Source: Trichoplax adhaerens
Lineage: Eukaryota > Placozoa > Uniplacotomia > Trichoplacea > Trichoplacidae
NCBI RefSeq assembly: GCF_000150275.1
Contig: NW_002060945.1
Coordinates: 7,713,219 to 7,777,218 of the forward strand
Reading direction: 5' to 3'
Length of the DNA: 64,000 nt
The translations under genes and the position numbers were made by a program. Below, piece by piece: positions 1 to 12,231 of the stretch (position 1 is the stretch's first letter; the number at the start of each line of letters is the position of its first letter). The notes beneath the pieces were generated by a model, which was not told the DNA's origin, did not search any database, and saw nothing but the letters and a program-made list of their open reading frames with translations.

Positions 1-540
1 ACTATGCTATATTAAGATTAGTTAATGGTCCAGAGCACATTATGATAACTAATGTACGGTGATGGACATACCAAGTTAAGATTAGCAGGTACTGTAAGAT
101 ATCTACAGTGCGGTAGAATGTCCTTCGTACTATGGTCAATTCTATACCAATCATTATAATGTGTCTAAGGATCGCTGTCGTATGCAAGCAAAGCTTGCTC
201 TGTCGATAACAACCGTTATAAGAAAATGTAACAATCAAAATGGCTGTATAGAAAACTCTATAAAGATTCTATGTTTATTCAATTTTCATCAGAATATTAC
301 ATGAAATCAAAATTTAAAGGCCCAGTGGCCACCCTTAGCGATATAACGAATACTATTTTAATAATCAGTACTCTGCAGAAATTACTACCTTAGAGCTATT
401 CGTTTTACATGAAGAAATCTTTAGGTTAAAAGTACTGTAAGAATCTTATACTGACCTATTGAAATGAACCCATAATCAGAGTCATTTAACAGTAGTATAA
501 ATACCCCCGCGCTGCTCATTTCAAGGGAGGGTGGCTGGGG
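1..540. other. Left edge, no gene recognised
   Basis: I see no protein with family features on either strand. The last ~40 bases (about 500-540) are a short G-rich patch that ends exactly where the 2.3-kb duplicated block begins, so a duplication junction lies here. Confidence 0.5.
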
Positions 541-2862
541 TAAGTTAAGTATATTTAGAGTTATGTTACAGTCTAGTAGAAATTAACGTTTCACTAAAAA
601 TGGATTATACCGTATTTAGAAGTAAACACTACAATCTCTCTTCTTAACTAAGTAACTAACCAAGTTACCAAACATAGTGGAGATAGATAATGAGAAAAAC
701 CAAGCAAAATTGTGATTATGTCCAAGTTTAAGTAAGACTGAAATCGTAGAAGAGTAAACCAAGGAAAAACAAATTCAATCAGATTGATTTGTATGTCTGT
801 TTCGAACACAAAGATATTTATAAATCATGTTTTTCTTGGTGAGATAAATAACTGGATTATGTAAAGGGGCAAGAAATATAAGCAAGTTTGGTAAAGTACC
901 TTGAATCATCATCTGTTCGTGATCATAATTTGTTATGTTTGCTCCATTAGCATTCAAGTAAATAGTGTTTACTAATGTAATGGATACGGGTACACCCATT
1001 ATAAAAAATAAGATTGAAACACAGATTAACATCCTAATAGCTTTATCTTTATGTCGTGAATTAGTATGACCAAAACGTTCTTTCGTTATTGCACTAACTT
1101 GACGTAATTTTTTTATCACTCTGAAGTGGTAATAGGCAATAACAGTTCCTGGCAGTAAAAAAATTATTAAAAAGAAATAACAAGTACCCAGTAATTGTAT
1201 TTGATGTCGACCATTTACTTCCCAAGAATGTATACAAATAAATTTAAAACGTGAATCTGCTATCACATCTGTTAGAGTAACTGCTGGAAAACAAACTGAT
1301 AATACCAATATGCTAGCCAATTGAATATATGCTGTCCTACTTTTCAAAGCAGGTCTAGTTGGATAAAGAATTAGTCTGTATCTATCCTTCGCGATCAACA
1401 CTAACGTTAAAACATGTAATGAAGAGCATACATGCAGCAAGAATATTGATACTCTACATACGGGTGTCATAATTTGCTCAGGCCAGCCTAATGAATAAGT
1501 CTTAAATACTATGATACAGTACGCAGAAAATACTAAGCAAATAAATAAATCGCAAACTGTTAGGTGTAGAAAGAAGATATCTGAAGAAAATTTTATCTTA
1601 TCGATTTTGACCATCATAAAAAGAATTATAAGATTTAAGATAAATCCTATCATGAAAATAAGTAATATTATCACCCCAATATACCAATAACGATTAAACA
1701 CAGAGGCAATCCATGATGTTGTTGCATTCAATATTAGCGAATGGTTATTACTAACACCATTAAATACTTCCATAATCGGCTGCCGTAGTTATATAACTTA
1801 TCGTCAAGACAAAAATGTTAGATAATATTTTTATTAGATGCCCTTAAAATGAAGTACTGAATACAATTTTTGGATCTTTGTCGTCGCAACACTGACGATA
1901 TATTTCATGTAAAATGCAATTTTCCAACTTGAAGATTTTAAATACATTCACAGTAATCATTGCTCGAATAGGACGTTATGAGATCTTGCAATCTATTGAA
2001 GTATAAAACAATTATGCAAAGATAATCGTTTCAGTCTTCTATCTTCTATTCATTAGCTATGAGTATTCCTATCAATCAAGTTATTGGCACTTTTAAACTA
2101 TGGAGGCCTGACAATTACTGACGTTAGTTCTATCATGTAATAATAAAATTCTTTAATATCATGTCCACCTCCATTCATAAAGTATTATCTTCCATCATAA
2201 GAGAAAACTTTATTATTGCTTCGTTAAACATTGACAAGATCAGATTAAAATTGTAATTATAATTATATTATTGGTCATTTACGACATAGAGAAACTCACT
2301 AAGGGAAAAAGTATCAATCTATACAAAAATATTTCTCATAAGTATTCTTTATATAGTTTTGTGTATCATTATCCCAGTCCCAAATAAAATGGTTTCTGTT
2401 GCACAAAATTCTACTAAATAAAGTAATTAATTAATATCACATACAGTTACACACCTATATTCAATTTCTCATGAAAATAAAATTAGACTGAGTTATTATT
2501 TTATAAGGCCTGAATATTTATGAAAAGCAGTAGATCCCACATTTATTCGTTCAATACGTAGATAACTTAGGTTAAAGAGTAACTTGCATAGCTGTCGTAA
2601 TATAGTTTCTATAAGAAAACTTATCTATGAATGTGCTTACAGTAATTTATCTATGGCGTTTTACAAATTTTAAATAGATAAATACATACTTGTATAATAT
2701 TGTCCACCAACTGATAATTAATGCTTTTGTCGATTTACTATAAATTGACTGACTTTTCAATAAAGCTTAGGTTAAGTTTGTCTAAGAAAGACTAGCGATG
2801 TTTACTGTTCCTCCTGACGATAATAGATCATCAGTATTTAGATTCATAACGTAGATAAATAT
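541..2862. repeat. Segmental duplication, copy 1
   Basis: This block carries GPCR gene a with its 3' and 5' flanks. It is nearly identical to 15508-17811. Similarity starts at the sequence after the G-rich patch near 540 and stops near 2860, where the two copies diverge abruptly. Copy 1 has about 20 extra bases near 600-635. The high identity of the non-coding flanks marks this as much younger than the other units of the array. Confidence 0.85.
775..1773 (-). CDS. Class A (rhodopsin-like) GPCR, gene a
   Basis: A complete intronless 332-aa seven-helix receptor for the plasma membrane; the ligand is unknown. The N-terminus has two N-glycosylation sequons (N10-H-S, N16-A-T). Visible landmarks are TM1 GFILN (N47, N1.50), TM2 D75 (D2.50), C106 before TM3 pairing with C180 in loop 2, D130-R131-Y132 at the end of TM3, a basic third loop, and NPVIY in TM7. 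Two departures from the family: Trp4.50 is missing (SIL where the paralogues have SIW), and the TM6 toggle Trp6.48 is Gly two residues before the TM6 Pro. The short basic tail contains one Cys. The start is the ATG shared by all paralogues. It sits in a recently duplicated block and its broken twin is at 15716-16714. Members of this family usually couple to G proteins; that is inferred. Confidence 0.9.
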   Translation of the reverse strand: MEVFNGVSNNHSLILNATTSWIASVFNRYWYIGVIILLIFMIGFILNLIILFMMVKIDKIKFSSDIFFLHLTVCDLFICLVFSAYCIIVFKTYSLGWPEQIMTPVCRVSIFLLHVCSSLHVLTLVLIAKDRYRLILYPTRPALKSRTAYIQLASILVLSVCFPAVTLTDVIADSRFKFICIHSWEVNGRHQIQLLGTCYFFLIIFLLPGTVIAYYHFRVIKKLRQVSAITKERFGHTNSRHKDKAIRMLICVSILFFIMGVPVSITLVNTIYLNANGANITNYDHEQMMIQGTLPNLLIFLAPLHNPVIYLTKKNMIYKYLCVRNRHTNQSD

Positions 2863-5676
2863 CAGGGAAGACAAACATGAAAGTAGACTAATTGTGTAAG
2901 TTTCTAGAGCAGTTTAAGTTTCTTACGTTCGAAATATCGATTTGTCACACTTGCAGTAACTAATAATTCGTTTATTATTTTATTCTGCAGTACTAAAGAA
3001 AAATCAAGAATGTTAAAGCAGTCAAATACAATAAAAATTGATGATTTTCTTTCAATATCATCCATAATTTTACCGCCATGAATCAAATCACTACATCATC
3101 AAATTACAATTATTCCAAAGCCTGAATTGATGTTAGCATAGATTAATAGATGCTATGGCATCTACTGCAAAAGTCCATGATTGTAATTTATTTGTACTTG
3201 TAATTAATTTGTGTTATAAGATTTAAAATTTTTATCTACGTTAAATCACATAACACTACACTATTATAATGAAAATTAGTTCTAGAATTCTCTTTCAATG
3301 TTTTACATTATAATAAATATTTCAGCTTTAAAGTTAACAATAGCTAATTTGTATTGATTAGAATCGATTTTACTTAGTATGTTAGCAGATTGTTAACCTG
3401 GGCTCTTTATTCGTGTTAGAATTTAATAATATCAAGTACCATAATTTGGTTAAGAATTATACTTTGTAAGACTGTAATTTAAGCGATATACGTACTTATT
3501 TAGTTAGTATAACATTTACCGGTATGCTTCAGTTATGATAAATTGGTAACTAATTTTGATGATAAATTACTATAGATGTTATCTTACTTTGTTATCGAAT
3601 ACAATGCGGACCGGAGCATTTTGATCTGGATTCTAATTTTAGATTGTTGGTCTGTCTAAGTATTTTTTTTATAGTTACATGCTGTTGTTACGCACCGCTA
3701 GTGACAAAGTAGTCTACACACACCAATTCTTATAAAGAACACCTCTTACTGACTTAAAGAGTTAAAAAGGCGAGATTAGCTATATCACCTAATAATTCAG
3801 TTCCAACGACCGAATGCTATAGTATAATTATAGCGTCACTGATAGTGTAGACGATGTGCTTGATTACTCAATTAATCTAGAGTGATAATTTGATAATCTG
3901 ATGTCACCAACAACTTCATAGCATATAAACGATGGTACAGTTGAGTAGTTGAGTGGTTCAAGGTAGTGAAGTAAAGAAGATGCCACAACTACTCTTGCGA
4001 CACAAGAAAACAACACAGTACTTATAATAAACTTTACTTTAATCCGCAGAACTACTTTCCTAGCCTACGGCATTGTAGCTGGAATCCTTATGAAGTTCTA
4101 GCTCGCTCAACACAATATACGATATAAAGCTATCATACAACTTAGCATTAACCTGGATCACTTTTTGTTGATCATAGTCCTCTTTTTAATACTCTTTCAG
4201 TAGTTATAACCATATTTACTAGCTATTAACGTATTTTAATAACAAACGTGTTATTACGATTGAATTGTCAATCAAGGACATTCAAGGTAATAAACAATTT
4301 CATACGTAAATCTACTTCGACTATAAGCCCTGTCAAGCTCCTATGTTCTCGATACATACTTGTAGCATATTACTATATCATCATAATATCATAATAACTT
4401 AGGTTATTATTAACAATAACAATTCCTACAGTAGTAGCTCATACTTCTAAAAAGATCAAAACAAAATGTTATCTTAAACTACACTTCCGTATCTAAGTTA
4501 TTTTGATGACTGTGACAGAAGACAATAATCTAGACATTCCTAAAAATCATGAGAAATCTCATTTTTGGATAATTTAATTGGTCAAGGCAATAATTCTACC
4601 CTATTGTAATTTTTTTAAGTGGTTTTAATAAAAATGTTATTAAAAATTATAATAAACTGAGTTTGAATTGGAATTCAAGACTGTCAGATTATATAATTTT
4701 AAATTCATTATTATTACTTCTATTTAATAAAGTAATTGTACATGAAGGCTAGTATGACGAAATGTCTACGTGTGTATGATTTATTCCTTACAGTATAATG
4801 ATAGCCGAAATTGTACAGCCGGATAAAGTTATATACCGACAAAAAGTAAACAATCTTTTTGAATAATGATAAGATAACTATCAACAAGCTTACAGAAATA
4901 AAATTTGAACAGAAGTAGCGGAATAAAATTCACAAGATACTTGTACAGTATGCTCGGGTACTACCATATCTTATTTTTAAATCATTATTCGTAAAAATGA
5001 TTTTGAAGAAGGTTCGCTAGTTAGGGATAAACACTTATACTAGCTTTACTATTAGTAATAGTAAAATTTACGATTGCAAAAGCATTGACATAAACGTTTC
5101 ATAACGCAATTTTGAAAATTTTAACTGCTAACCTTTAACAACAATAATTAATTAATAAGACTACACAGCCAGAAATTGCTACATTACATGGTATTAAAAA
5201 GCATAGCTCTTGTATGTCTTCTAAAGGTACTTTTGTATAAGGCGATTCAGAAATAATTTATATTTGAGTTATAATTTTATTGTATGAATAAATTGTTAGC
5301 AAGAATATAACACTAATTATTTATGATTAGCTAACGGTATACATCAGAGAATTGACTAACATATGCAATTGACGGTGATAGATTATACTCTAAATTTGCA
5401 TAGTCACCTTAACTTTACGATGTTACTGTTCCTCTGAAAAGACGAAAATTCATTAATTAATTAATTAATTAATCACATATATATTACAAGATCATATTAC
5501 CAGGATACAGCAGTAAGAAACAACGAATAATTTGTACTTAAGTTTAATAGTTGGTTATCAAGGTTGCAAGTAGTAAGGAAGCATCAGATTACCTCGGTAA
5601 ATTTCACAGATATAATCCACTTGATTTACTAGTCTGCTCTACTTATCACAGGCTTTTTACAGTATCTCTCTTCTTG
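1774..5676. other. Array unit 1 non-coding flank
   Basis: No gene is visible. The part next to the receptor (to about 3700) is alignable with the same side of the other receptors (7999-9480, 16715-17811, 23085-24400, 29030-30250). About 4400-5680 matches the 3' side of other units, for example around 14770, 21600 and 26900. These matches show the array arose from a multi-kb tandem unit. Short open frames here have no family features. Confidence 0.6.
5452..5473. repeat. (ATTA)n microsatellite
   Basis: About five tandem copies of a 4-bp ATTA/TTAA unit lie within the unit-1 flank. The paralogous units lack the expansion. Confidence 0.85.
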
Positions 5677-5683
5677 ACTAAGT

Positions 5684-6886
5684 GTAATGTAACTTAGTAT
5701 TGTGGTTGTAGACTGTTAGCCATGTTTAGTATAATGTGCGGTAGCGTAACTTCTATATTTATCTTAAGAGAAATTTGATAGCCATAACTATAGACTGTAG
5801 TGGTAGTGGTATAGACTTATGCTAGAGTACAGATGACTATATACAGTAAGGTGTTGAGTTACTAATAAGGTTATAGGTAAAAATAGAACTGTAAATCATA
5901 TATTAGGATATGGTTAATTCATTGTACTTTGGCTGGTGTGAATAATGTCTACGTAAATACTGTAGTCGCATCCATATCGGATTTAATGATGGTCCGCAGT
6001 AGAATAGTGTTACTAAGAATAATTTTACTATGTGTAAAATAAGGTAAAAGGTTGCCATGCGGATTGTAGTTGCGAATGCTACGAAAAGTATAAAAGCATG
6101 CATGTCACAAAACAGCTTTGCAACAAGATAACGTAATGTACGATCAATAAGTCAATTCCTTGAACCGCGTATCAAGGAACGATATTTGCACTATCAGAAA
6201 CACTTTTGCTCTACTAGCAGACTACACAAAGACTTAAACGCCTCGTATTTTAAGTTAAACACTAAGTTTGAGAATTCACTTTATTACACGATATACTGCA
6301 TTTATATACTCTTCCTCAATAGTTCATGAGTCCTAGTTAGTACGATTAACATTGGAATCATTTACTGAATTAGATATTAATTTTAGCTACTGCTCCTTAA
6401 TGCCGACAACAGTATTTACGAACATAGACATCTGATGACTAATACAGAATAGTCAGATTACGATATGTCCTATCACGGAACATTTCCACGATAATTTACA
6501 ATCCACCATAAGTAAGTTACAATCACAATGATTCGAACTGTAAGTCGATGATTTGCATTACCTATTAAAACTATTAATTTCAGTAAGTGTATATGTGTCA
6601 CTGTCATAAAAAGTCAGTGCTATATTAAAACACAGTATATTCAAATTAGAAGTTAACTAAATAAGGATAGGCTAACGGAATTACCCTAACATTGATATTT
6701 CTACTCTAATACAGTATATAACACTGTCACAATGCAACTTTAAATTATTCTGTTAGTTCATTCTAGAAGTCTTTAGTAGTAGTACGGCTAGGCTAGAGTA
6801 AAGCTGTGTGTAGTTAATCTTTGTATAAGATTCAATAAAGCCCTTATTTTTCTAAAATTTGGAATTTCGTGATCGGTATATATCAC
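5684..6886. mobile_element. Older insertion with 7-bp TSD, containing a nested LTR
   Basis: The array sequence is interrupted here. ACTAAGT occurs at 5677-5683 and again at 6887-6893, and paralogous units (around 21942 and 27249) show a single version of this site. Without the nested LTR the element is about 570 bp. Its left part (5684-5890) matches 43507-43715 in the same direction. Its right part (about 6770-6886) matches 43727-43842 in the inverted direction. I cannot assign a class; a 7-8 bp TSD suggests a DNA transposon. Confidence 0.6.
6103..6731. mobile_element. Solo LTR, family 1, copy A
   Basis: A 629-bp element that begins TGTCAC and ends GTCACA and is flanked by the 5-bp direct repeat ATGCA (6098-6102 and 6732-6736). 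It aligns over its whole length with 52996-53628, which has a different TSD. TG...CA ends plus a 5-bp TSD and no internal region are the signature of a solo LTR left by recombination of an LTR retrotransposon. It lies inside the older element 5684-6886. Confidence 0.88.
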
Positions 6887-6987
6887 ACTAAGTCAATAGC
6901 TAGATTACACAGTAGAGATAGATTGTAGGACAGTCCAAGCTGTTTTAAGACTGAAATTGTAAAAGAGGAAAACCAAGGAGAAAAACT

Positions 6988-7998
6988 TCACTTAAATTGA
7001 CTTATACGCGTATGTCTGATTCGAATACAGGAACATCTATGAATTACATTTTTCTTCATTAGATATATGATTGGATTATGTAAAGGGGCAAAATATACAA
7101 GCAAGCCTACAAGGATATTCGTAATGTGCAGAGTTTCGTAATCTTTTTTTGTTAGGATTGCTGCATTAAGTTCTCCGTAAACATTGCTCACGAATACAGT
7201 TACCAGTGGCAAACCTACTGTAAGAAATAAAATTAAAATACAAATTAACATCTTAATAGCTCGTTCTTTATATCCCCCTCCTGAATTACCAGGAACAAAA
7301 TGTTGATTTATTCGTAAGCGAACTTGACGTAGCTTTTTTATTGCTCTCAAGTGGCAATAGGTAATAACACCACCTGGCAGTAAAAAACCCACAAAAAAGA
7401 CATAGGAAGCAACCACTAGTCCTATCTGATATCGACCATTTATTTCCCAAGAATAGATACAAATAACTTTAAAAGCTGGATCTGCTATTATATCTGATAC
7501 AACAACCACTGGAAAGCAGAATGATAATAACCATATGCTGACCAAAAGGATAAATACTGTCCTACTTTTGAAAGTAGACCTGGTTGGATAAACAATCAAT
7601 ATGTATCTATCCATCGAGATTAGAGCTAACGTTAAAATATGTAATGAATTGCATGTAAAGAGCAAAAAGCTTATTACTTTACATGCCGGAGTCATAACTG
7701 TAGCAGACCAATTTATCGAATATGTCACATAGACAATGATGCAGTATACACAATTTATTATGCTAATGAATGAATCGCAAATTGCTAGGACGAGGAAGAG
7801 GACATCTGAAGATGATTTTATCTTATCGATTTTAACCATCATAACAATAATTATAAGATTCAAGATAAATCCTAACGCGAATAGAAATAAAATAATAACC
7901 CCAGTATACCAATAACGATTAAATAAACTGGTAATATGTGATAAAGTCGCATTCGATATTAGCGAATGATTATTAGTGAGGCTATGTAAAACTTCCAT
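6988..7998 (-). CDS. Class A (rhodopsin-like) GPCR, gene b
   Basis: Complete intronless 336-aa receptor, paralogue of genes a and e. It keeps the two N-terminal glycosylation sequons, N47 in TM1, D75 in TM2, C106 before TM3, DRY (130-132), Trp4.50 in SIW, and NPIIY in TM7. As in its paralogues, the TM6 toggle Trp is replaced by Gly (motif VGLP). The third loop has a Gly-rich insertion (SGGGYKER) compared with gene a, and the tail has two Cys (CSC) that could be palmitoylated. The ATG is at the same position as in the paralogues. Divergence from gene a is spread along the whole protein, loops most, consistent with an older duplicate under constraint. Ligand and G-protein partner cannot be told from sequence. 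Confidence 0.9.
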   Translation of the reverse strand: MEVLHSLTNNHSLISNATLSHITSLFNRYWYTGVIILFLFALGFILNLIIIVMMVKIDKIKSSSDVLFLVLAICDSFISIINCVYCIIVYVTYSINWSATVMTPACKVISFLLFTCNSLHILTLALISMDRYILIVYPTRSTFKSRTVFILLVSIWLLSFCFPVVVVSDIIADPAFKVICIYSWEINGRYQIGLVVASYVFFVGFLLPGGVITYCHLRAIKKLRQVRLRINQHFVPGNSGGGYKERAIKMLICILILFLTVGLPLVTVFVSNVYGELNAAILTKKDYETLHITNILVGLLVYFAPLHNPIIYLMKKNVIHRCSCIRIRHTRISQFK

Positions 7999-10900
7999 GA
8001 TCGACTGCAGCGGCTATATAAATTATCCACAAGACGAAAGTAGTTGATAAATATTTTATTAGATAACCTAAAAATGAAGTACTGAATACAATTTTAGATG
8101 TTTGCCGTTTGGGCCTTTGCCACGATAACACTGACGATGTACTTTATGTAAAAATCAATTTCTCTATTCATAGATATCAAATATATTTGGTTTTGTTCAA
8201 ATATGACGTTAAGATATCTCTGAATCTATTAAAGTAAATTCAAAACAACAGTACAAAGGAAATTAATTCAACCTGTGATCTTCTATTTATTAGCTGAAAA
8301 TATCTTCATCAATCAATTTCTTGGCGCCATTGAACCATGCAAGCATGATAATTACTAAAATTAGCATATCACCTAATAGTAAAACTCTTTAATATCACGT
8401 CTGCCTCTATTCGTATTATTTCCGCCTTAATAGGAGAATACTTTGCATTTGCGTCGTAAAAACACTGACAGGTCAGATAATGAATTACGATTGTTGATTC
8501 TTTACTGTATCGAGATACTTACTAAAGGCAACAGTTTCAACCTGTATAAAAATGCTTCTTGCATTTATTCTTTACATGACCTTACATTTCATTATCCGAA
8601 TTTCTAACAAAGTAGTTTCCGTTGTATAAGATTTTGTCTTCTAAAGTAATAAATTAATATCATATACGCGTATATTCAATTTATGATTGACATAAGCAAT
8701 CTTAGGTGTATTATTCTTTAGGATTTGAATATTTATGAATAGCTATAGGGATATCCTTAGTCTTTAAATAAATAGGTAGCCTAGCTAATAATTCTTTTAT
8801 TATTTTATTCTGTAAAGAAAAATAGTGGATACTAAAGTAGGCGATTACAATAAAAAGTAATGGTTTCTTTCGATATTATAACTTAAGTCATGACATCATC
8901 CAATTACTGGAAGGCCTGATCGATGGTAGCATGGACTACTAGATATTATGGTATCTACTGTAGAAGTCTATGATTATAGTTACTTCTAATAAACCTATGC
9001 TAAGAAATTTAAAATTGTTTGTCTATACTGAATCACGAAATATTATCTCAATAAAGATTAAATTTTAAAATTCCCCTTCATTATTTTGTATTTTAATAAG
9101 TATTATAGCTTTAAAGTTAAAAATAACCAATTTGGATTGATTACAATAGATTTTACTTAGTATCTTGGTATCTTATTTACCAAACTAACTCTATTCGTGT
9201 TAGAATTTAATAGCATCAAGTACCATAGCTTTTAAGAATTATACATTGTAAGATTGTAATTCAAGTGATATATTTCGTTAATATAAAATTTACTGGTATA
9301 ATGCAATTATGATAAAACTGGTAGCTAGTTTTGATTATAAAATATCGGAGTAGAAGTTATGTTACTTTGCTTTCGAGTATAAAGTGAACTCGAGCGCTTT
9401 GATCTGGGTTCTAATTTAAGATTGTTGATCTGCCTTAATATTTTTTATAGTTATATGCTGTACACTGTAGGAAGACAGAATTTATAGTTAAAATTACGCT
9501 TTCCATTCATTTAGTACCCGGTAATCGGGGAATTCAAGGTAAAATTTACGTTATCATATTTGCTTAATTACTATTTTACAATACTTTAGAGTGACAATCT
9601 GATAATCGGACGCCATTTATTGTACTTCAAGAGATATCGTAAAATGTACACTATAAAGCAATTCTATCTATTTGATTAGTGGCTATACCCTTGTCGCTAT
9701 TGGCCATTCTGTTAGCAATATACCTTTAAATCTTTCGTCAATTTATGTTGAAAATCAATTAGAAATTAAGTTATCGACTTGTCCAAATTTGTACTCCATT
9801 TAGAGCTATAGACAAAATCAAAACATGTACCGTAGATCGTGGAAATTAAAACAAATAGTCATTACCTATCTGTTTAACGGTATCCTTGTTGATTGCTTTC
9901 ATCATCAAACCATCACATTCTTCATCTGAATACAAATCAATTTGATCTAATAGCGTAATGAAGAAATAAAGGAGAATGTGATAGTCTGTATACTTTAGCA
10001 TTACAGAAGCATATATTATAAACTGATAAAATACAGAATAATCTTCAAAAAGCTAGTCTTATTTTGATTGGATACATGCTAGTTCTTTAAATGTTATCAA
10101 CAAAATTAAGTAATTTCTATAGTTCAGTTATCTTTTCAAATTGATATATAAAGAATGACAGCTTCCCTATATCTTACGATGTTAGGCATTAGTAATAGAG
10201 TAATGATACGTTAAGCCTATACATGACAGTATATTCGTATGGTTAAATAGATGAACTAAAAAGAAATATTTTATTTGATAACTCAAGTATCTTTATAGGC
10301 AACTTTGTGCTATAAATAAATTAAATTAAATATATTTAAGAACAATAAATAGAATAGTGCTATTTAATGTTGGTTCTCTTCCCTCATTTATTGAAGATTT
10401 TGAACTTGTAACAAACTACATTATCTAAACTGTTTTATCCAATCCAATAAATAAGAACTTGGGCTTCACTTTACTACTGAGTTCAGGATATTTTGCTTTA
10501 GATTTTTATTGCTATTTAATTATTACTCTCTACTAATCTAAAATTTGGTAATAAAGCTTTTTTTATTCTCATATAGACGGAGATACTTATTTAGCAAGAA
10601 TTGGATTGTTGGATTGGGTAAAATAGTTTAGATACTGTAGTTTGTTACAAATTTAAAATCTTGAATGAAGAGGAAAGAGAACGAATATTAAATAGCTCTT
10701 TTCTAATGCTGTCCTATTGTTGAGAATAGGATTCTATCTTTATAGTTTAATACAATCGCTGACCAACATAGATTGAACTGATAATAAGCGATACAAGTAT
10801 CGATTTTTGCAACAAGTAATTTAATACAGATATTAGATACTATTAGAATTTATTGTTTGATTTTCTACGTTATACGGTAAGTATATAGGAGAATAGAAAT

Positions 10901-11879
10901 CCTAATAAATTCACTATATGAATTTCAAGTGTTGGCTTAGTTCTCTTCAAATTTATTATTCGAACTTTCGAAATGGAAGAAAAATGTTCTTTATCCTAGG
11001 ATAGTAACCATCTACTACTATCACCAAGTGATGCTATTCTCATATTAACTGTAGATAAATACAGTAATTCATTTATTTTCGAATCACAAACAATTGTGGT
11101 TAATGTAGAAGAAAAACGTAGTAGTGATACTTTACTGCCATTTCAAGCTTTTTTAATTTGAAAGAAGATCGCTTTAGAACCTTGGAAATATTTATAAATT
11201 ATACACTGGTAATCTAATAAGTTAATATCACGATAATCTATTTAAGAATATCATTGAAAGCTTTCGTTATTCGACCGACAAAATGGCTAGTTATCTTTTC
11301 GGATCATTAGAATTCCATTCAATCCTAAGTACATCGCTACTGATAATAAATTAAGGTGATTGCGCTTATAAACTGTAAGCCAAATTTCTTCCGGTGTTCT
11401 ATACTTATACTGTAAAGTACCAAACCAGTAAGCAATATTACACTAAGAAATAAAATTCATTAGAGTTCTTGAAGCTAATAGAGGTTGAAAATCTATTTCC
11501 CGAATCTTTGTCACCTACGCGTAAACAATATAAACCCATCCTATTCTACTGTATAGCACTTTACGATTATTCTACCACAATTATTAAGTTTTGACTTGCC
11601 TGTAGGAAACTTAACATTAATTAAACAGTGATAAGTAACTAACACTGATGCTGCGATAATCTATATACATAAAGTAAAAGGGTTTTTTTTGTAATACCAT
11701 CACAGCCGAATGGAGAGTGGAAAGGAAAAACTATGGCCACCTACATAAATTAAATACAGAAATTTTTATTTTCAGTTATAAGCTTAAAGAGAACTAAATA
11801 AGCTTGGGCAGAAGTAGCGAAATAAAATTTAAAGTATACTCGTGCATTATTTCCGGGTAATACTGCAATGTTTTGGAAG
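7999..11879. other. Array unit 2 non-coding flank
   Basis: The sequence resembles the same region of other units (7999-9480 matches 29030-30250; 10270-11600 matches 14100-14560 and 18200-19260). It contains one copied exon of a neighbouring gene at 9846-9946, listed separately. I see no other coding potential. Confidence 0.55.
9846..9946 (-). pseudogene. Stray copy of the terminal exon found at 31310-31401
   Basis: On the minus strand a pyrimidine-rich ...GCTATTAG acceptor is followed by an open 33-codon frame ending in TAA. The peptide (core DQID..SDEE.DGL.MKA) aligns without gaps to the exon at 31310-31401, including the acceptor. The next upstream exon of that gene (31506-31586) has no match here. 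It was therefore probably carried in when the GPCR unit was duplicated from the array edge, and is an exon without a gene. Confidence 0.6.
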
Positions 11880-12155
11880 ATTTAGAGTCCGTTATTATCA
11901 CAATAAATTATAGGAGATAATTTAGTGAAGTATTAATCGTTGTTGGAGTCAGCGTGAGGAGAAAAATCGTATGAGGTTATAATATATGTACGATATGACT
12001 AGTCGAATAGCTATGGTAAAGTAGAATCGGTAAAGCGTGCAAGTTTACCGTGTAGTAACAAAACTAATTAAAGAGATAAATGTACGAAGATAGCTTTTAT
12101 AATATAAGAAGCGCAGCAGGAGGAAAATTATTTTTAAACACGAATGACTAATAAG
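11880..12155. repeat. Dispersed repeat R3, copy 1
   Basis: It is similar to about 15115-15420. The best-conserved core (about 12000-12100) includes the shared string CGGTAAAGCGTGCAAG or a close variant, and a GAAGATAGC box. It looks like a degenerate inserted element; ends and TSD are not clear. Confidence 0.45.
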
Positions 12156-12160
12156 AATAT

Positions 12161-12210
12161 AGGCATTTTGCAAAATACCTAAAGGATTTCAGGTATTTTG
12201 CAAAATGCCT
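12161..12210. repeat. Perfect 20-bp inverted repeat (hairpin)
   Basis: The arm 12161-12180 and the arm 12191-12210 are exact reverse complements separated by 10 bases. Each arm also contains the palindrome ATTTTGCAAAAT, so four alternative foldbacks are possible. It directly precedes repeat R2. Confidence 0.9.
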
Positions 12211-12231
12211 GATTTCGCAAATTGCCGTTGA

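Noticed and set aside
2-238. 78-codon minus-strand open frame
   Set aside because: No family features and no splice or paralogue support.
5903-6103. 66-codon open frame next to the first LTR
   Set aside because: Lies inside the inserted element and ends at the LTR border; the composition is that of a chance frame.
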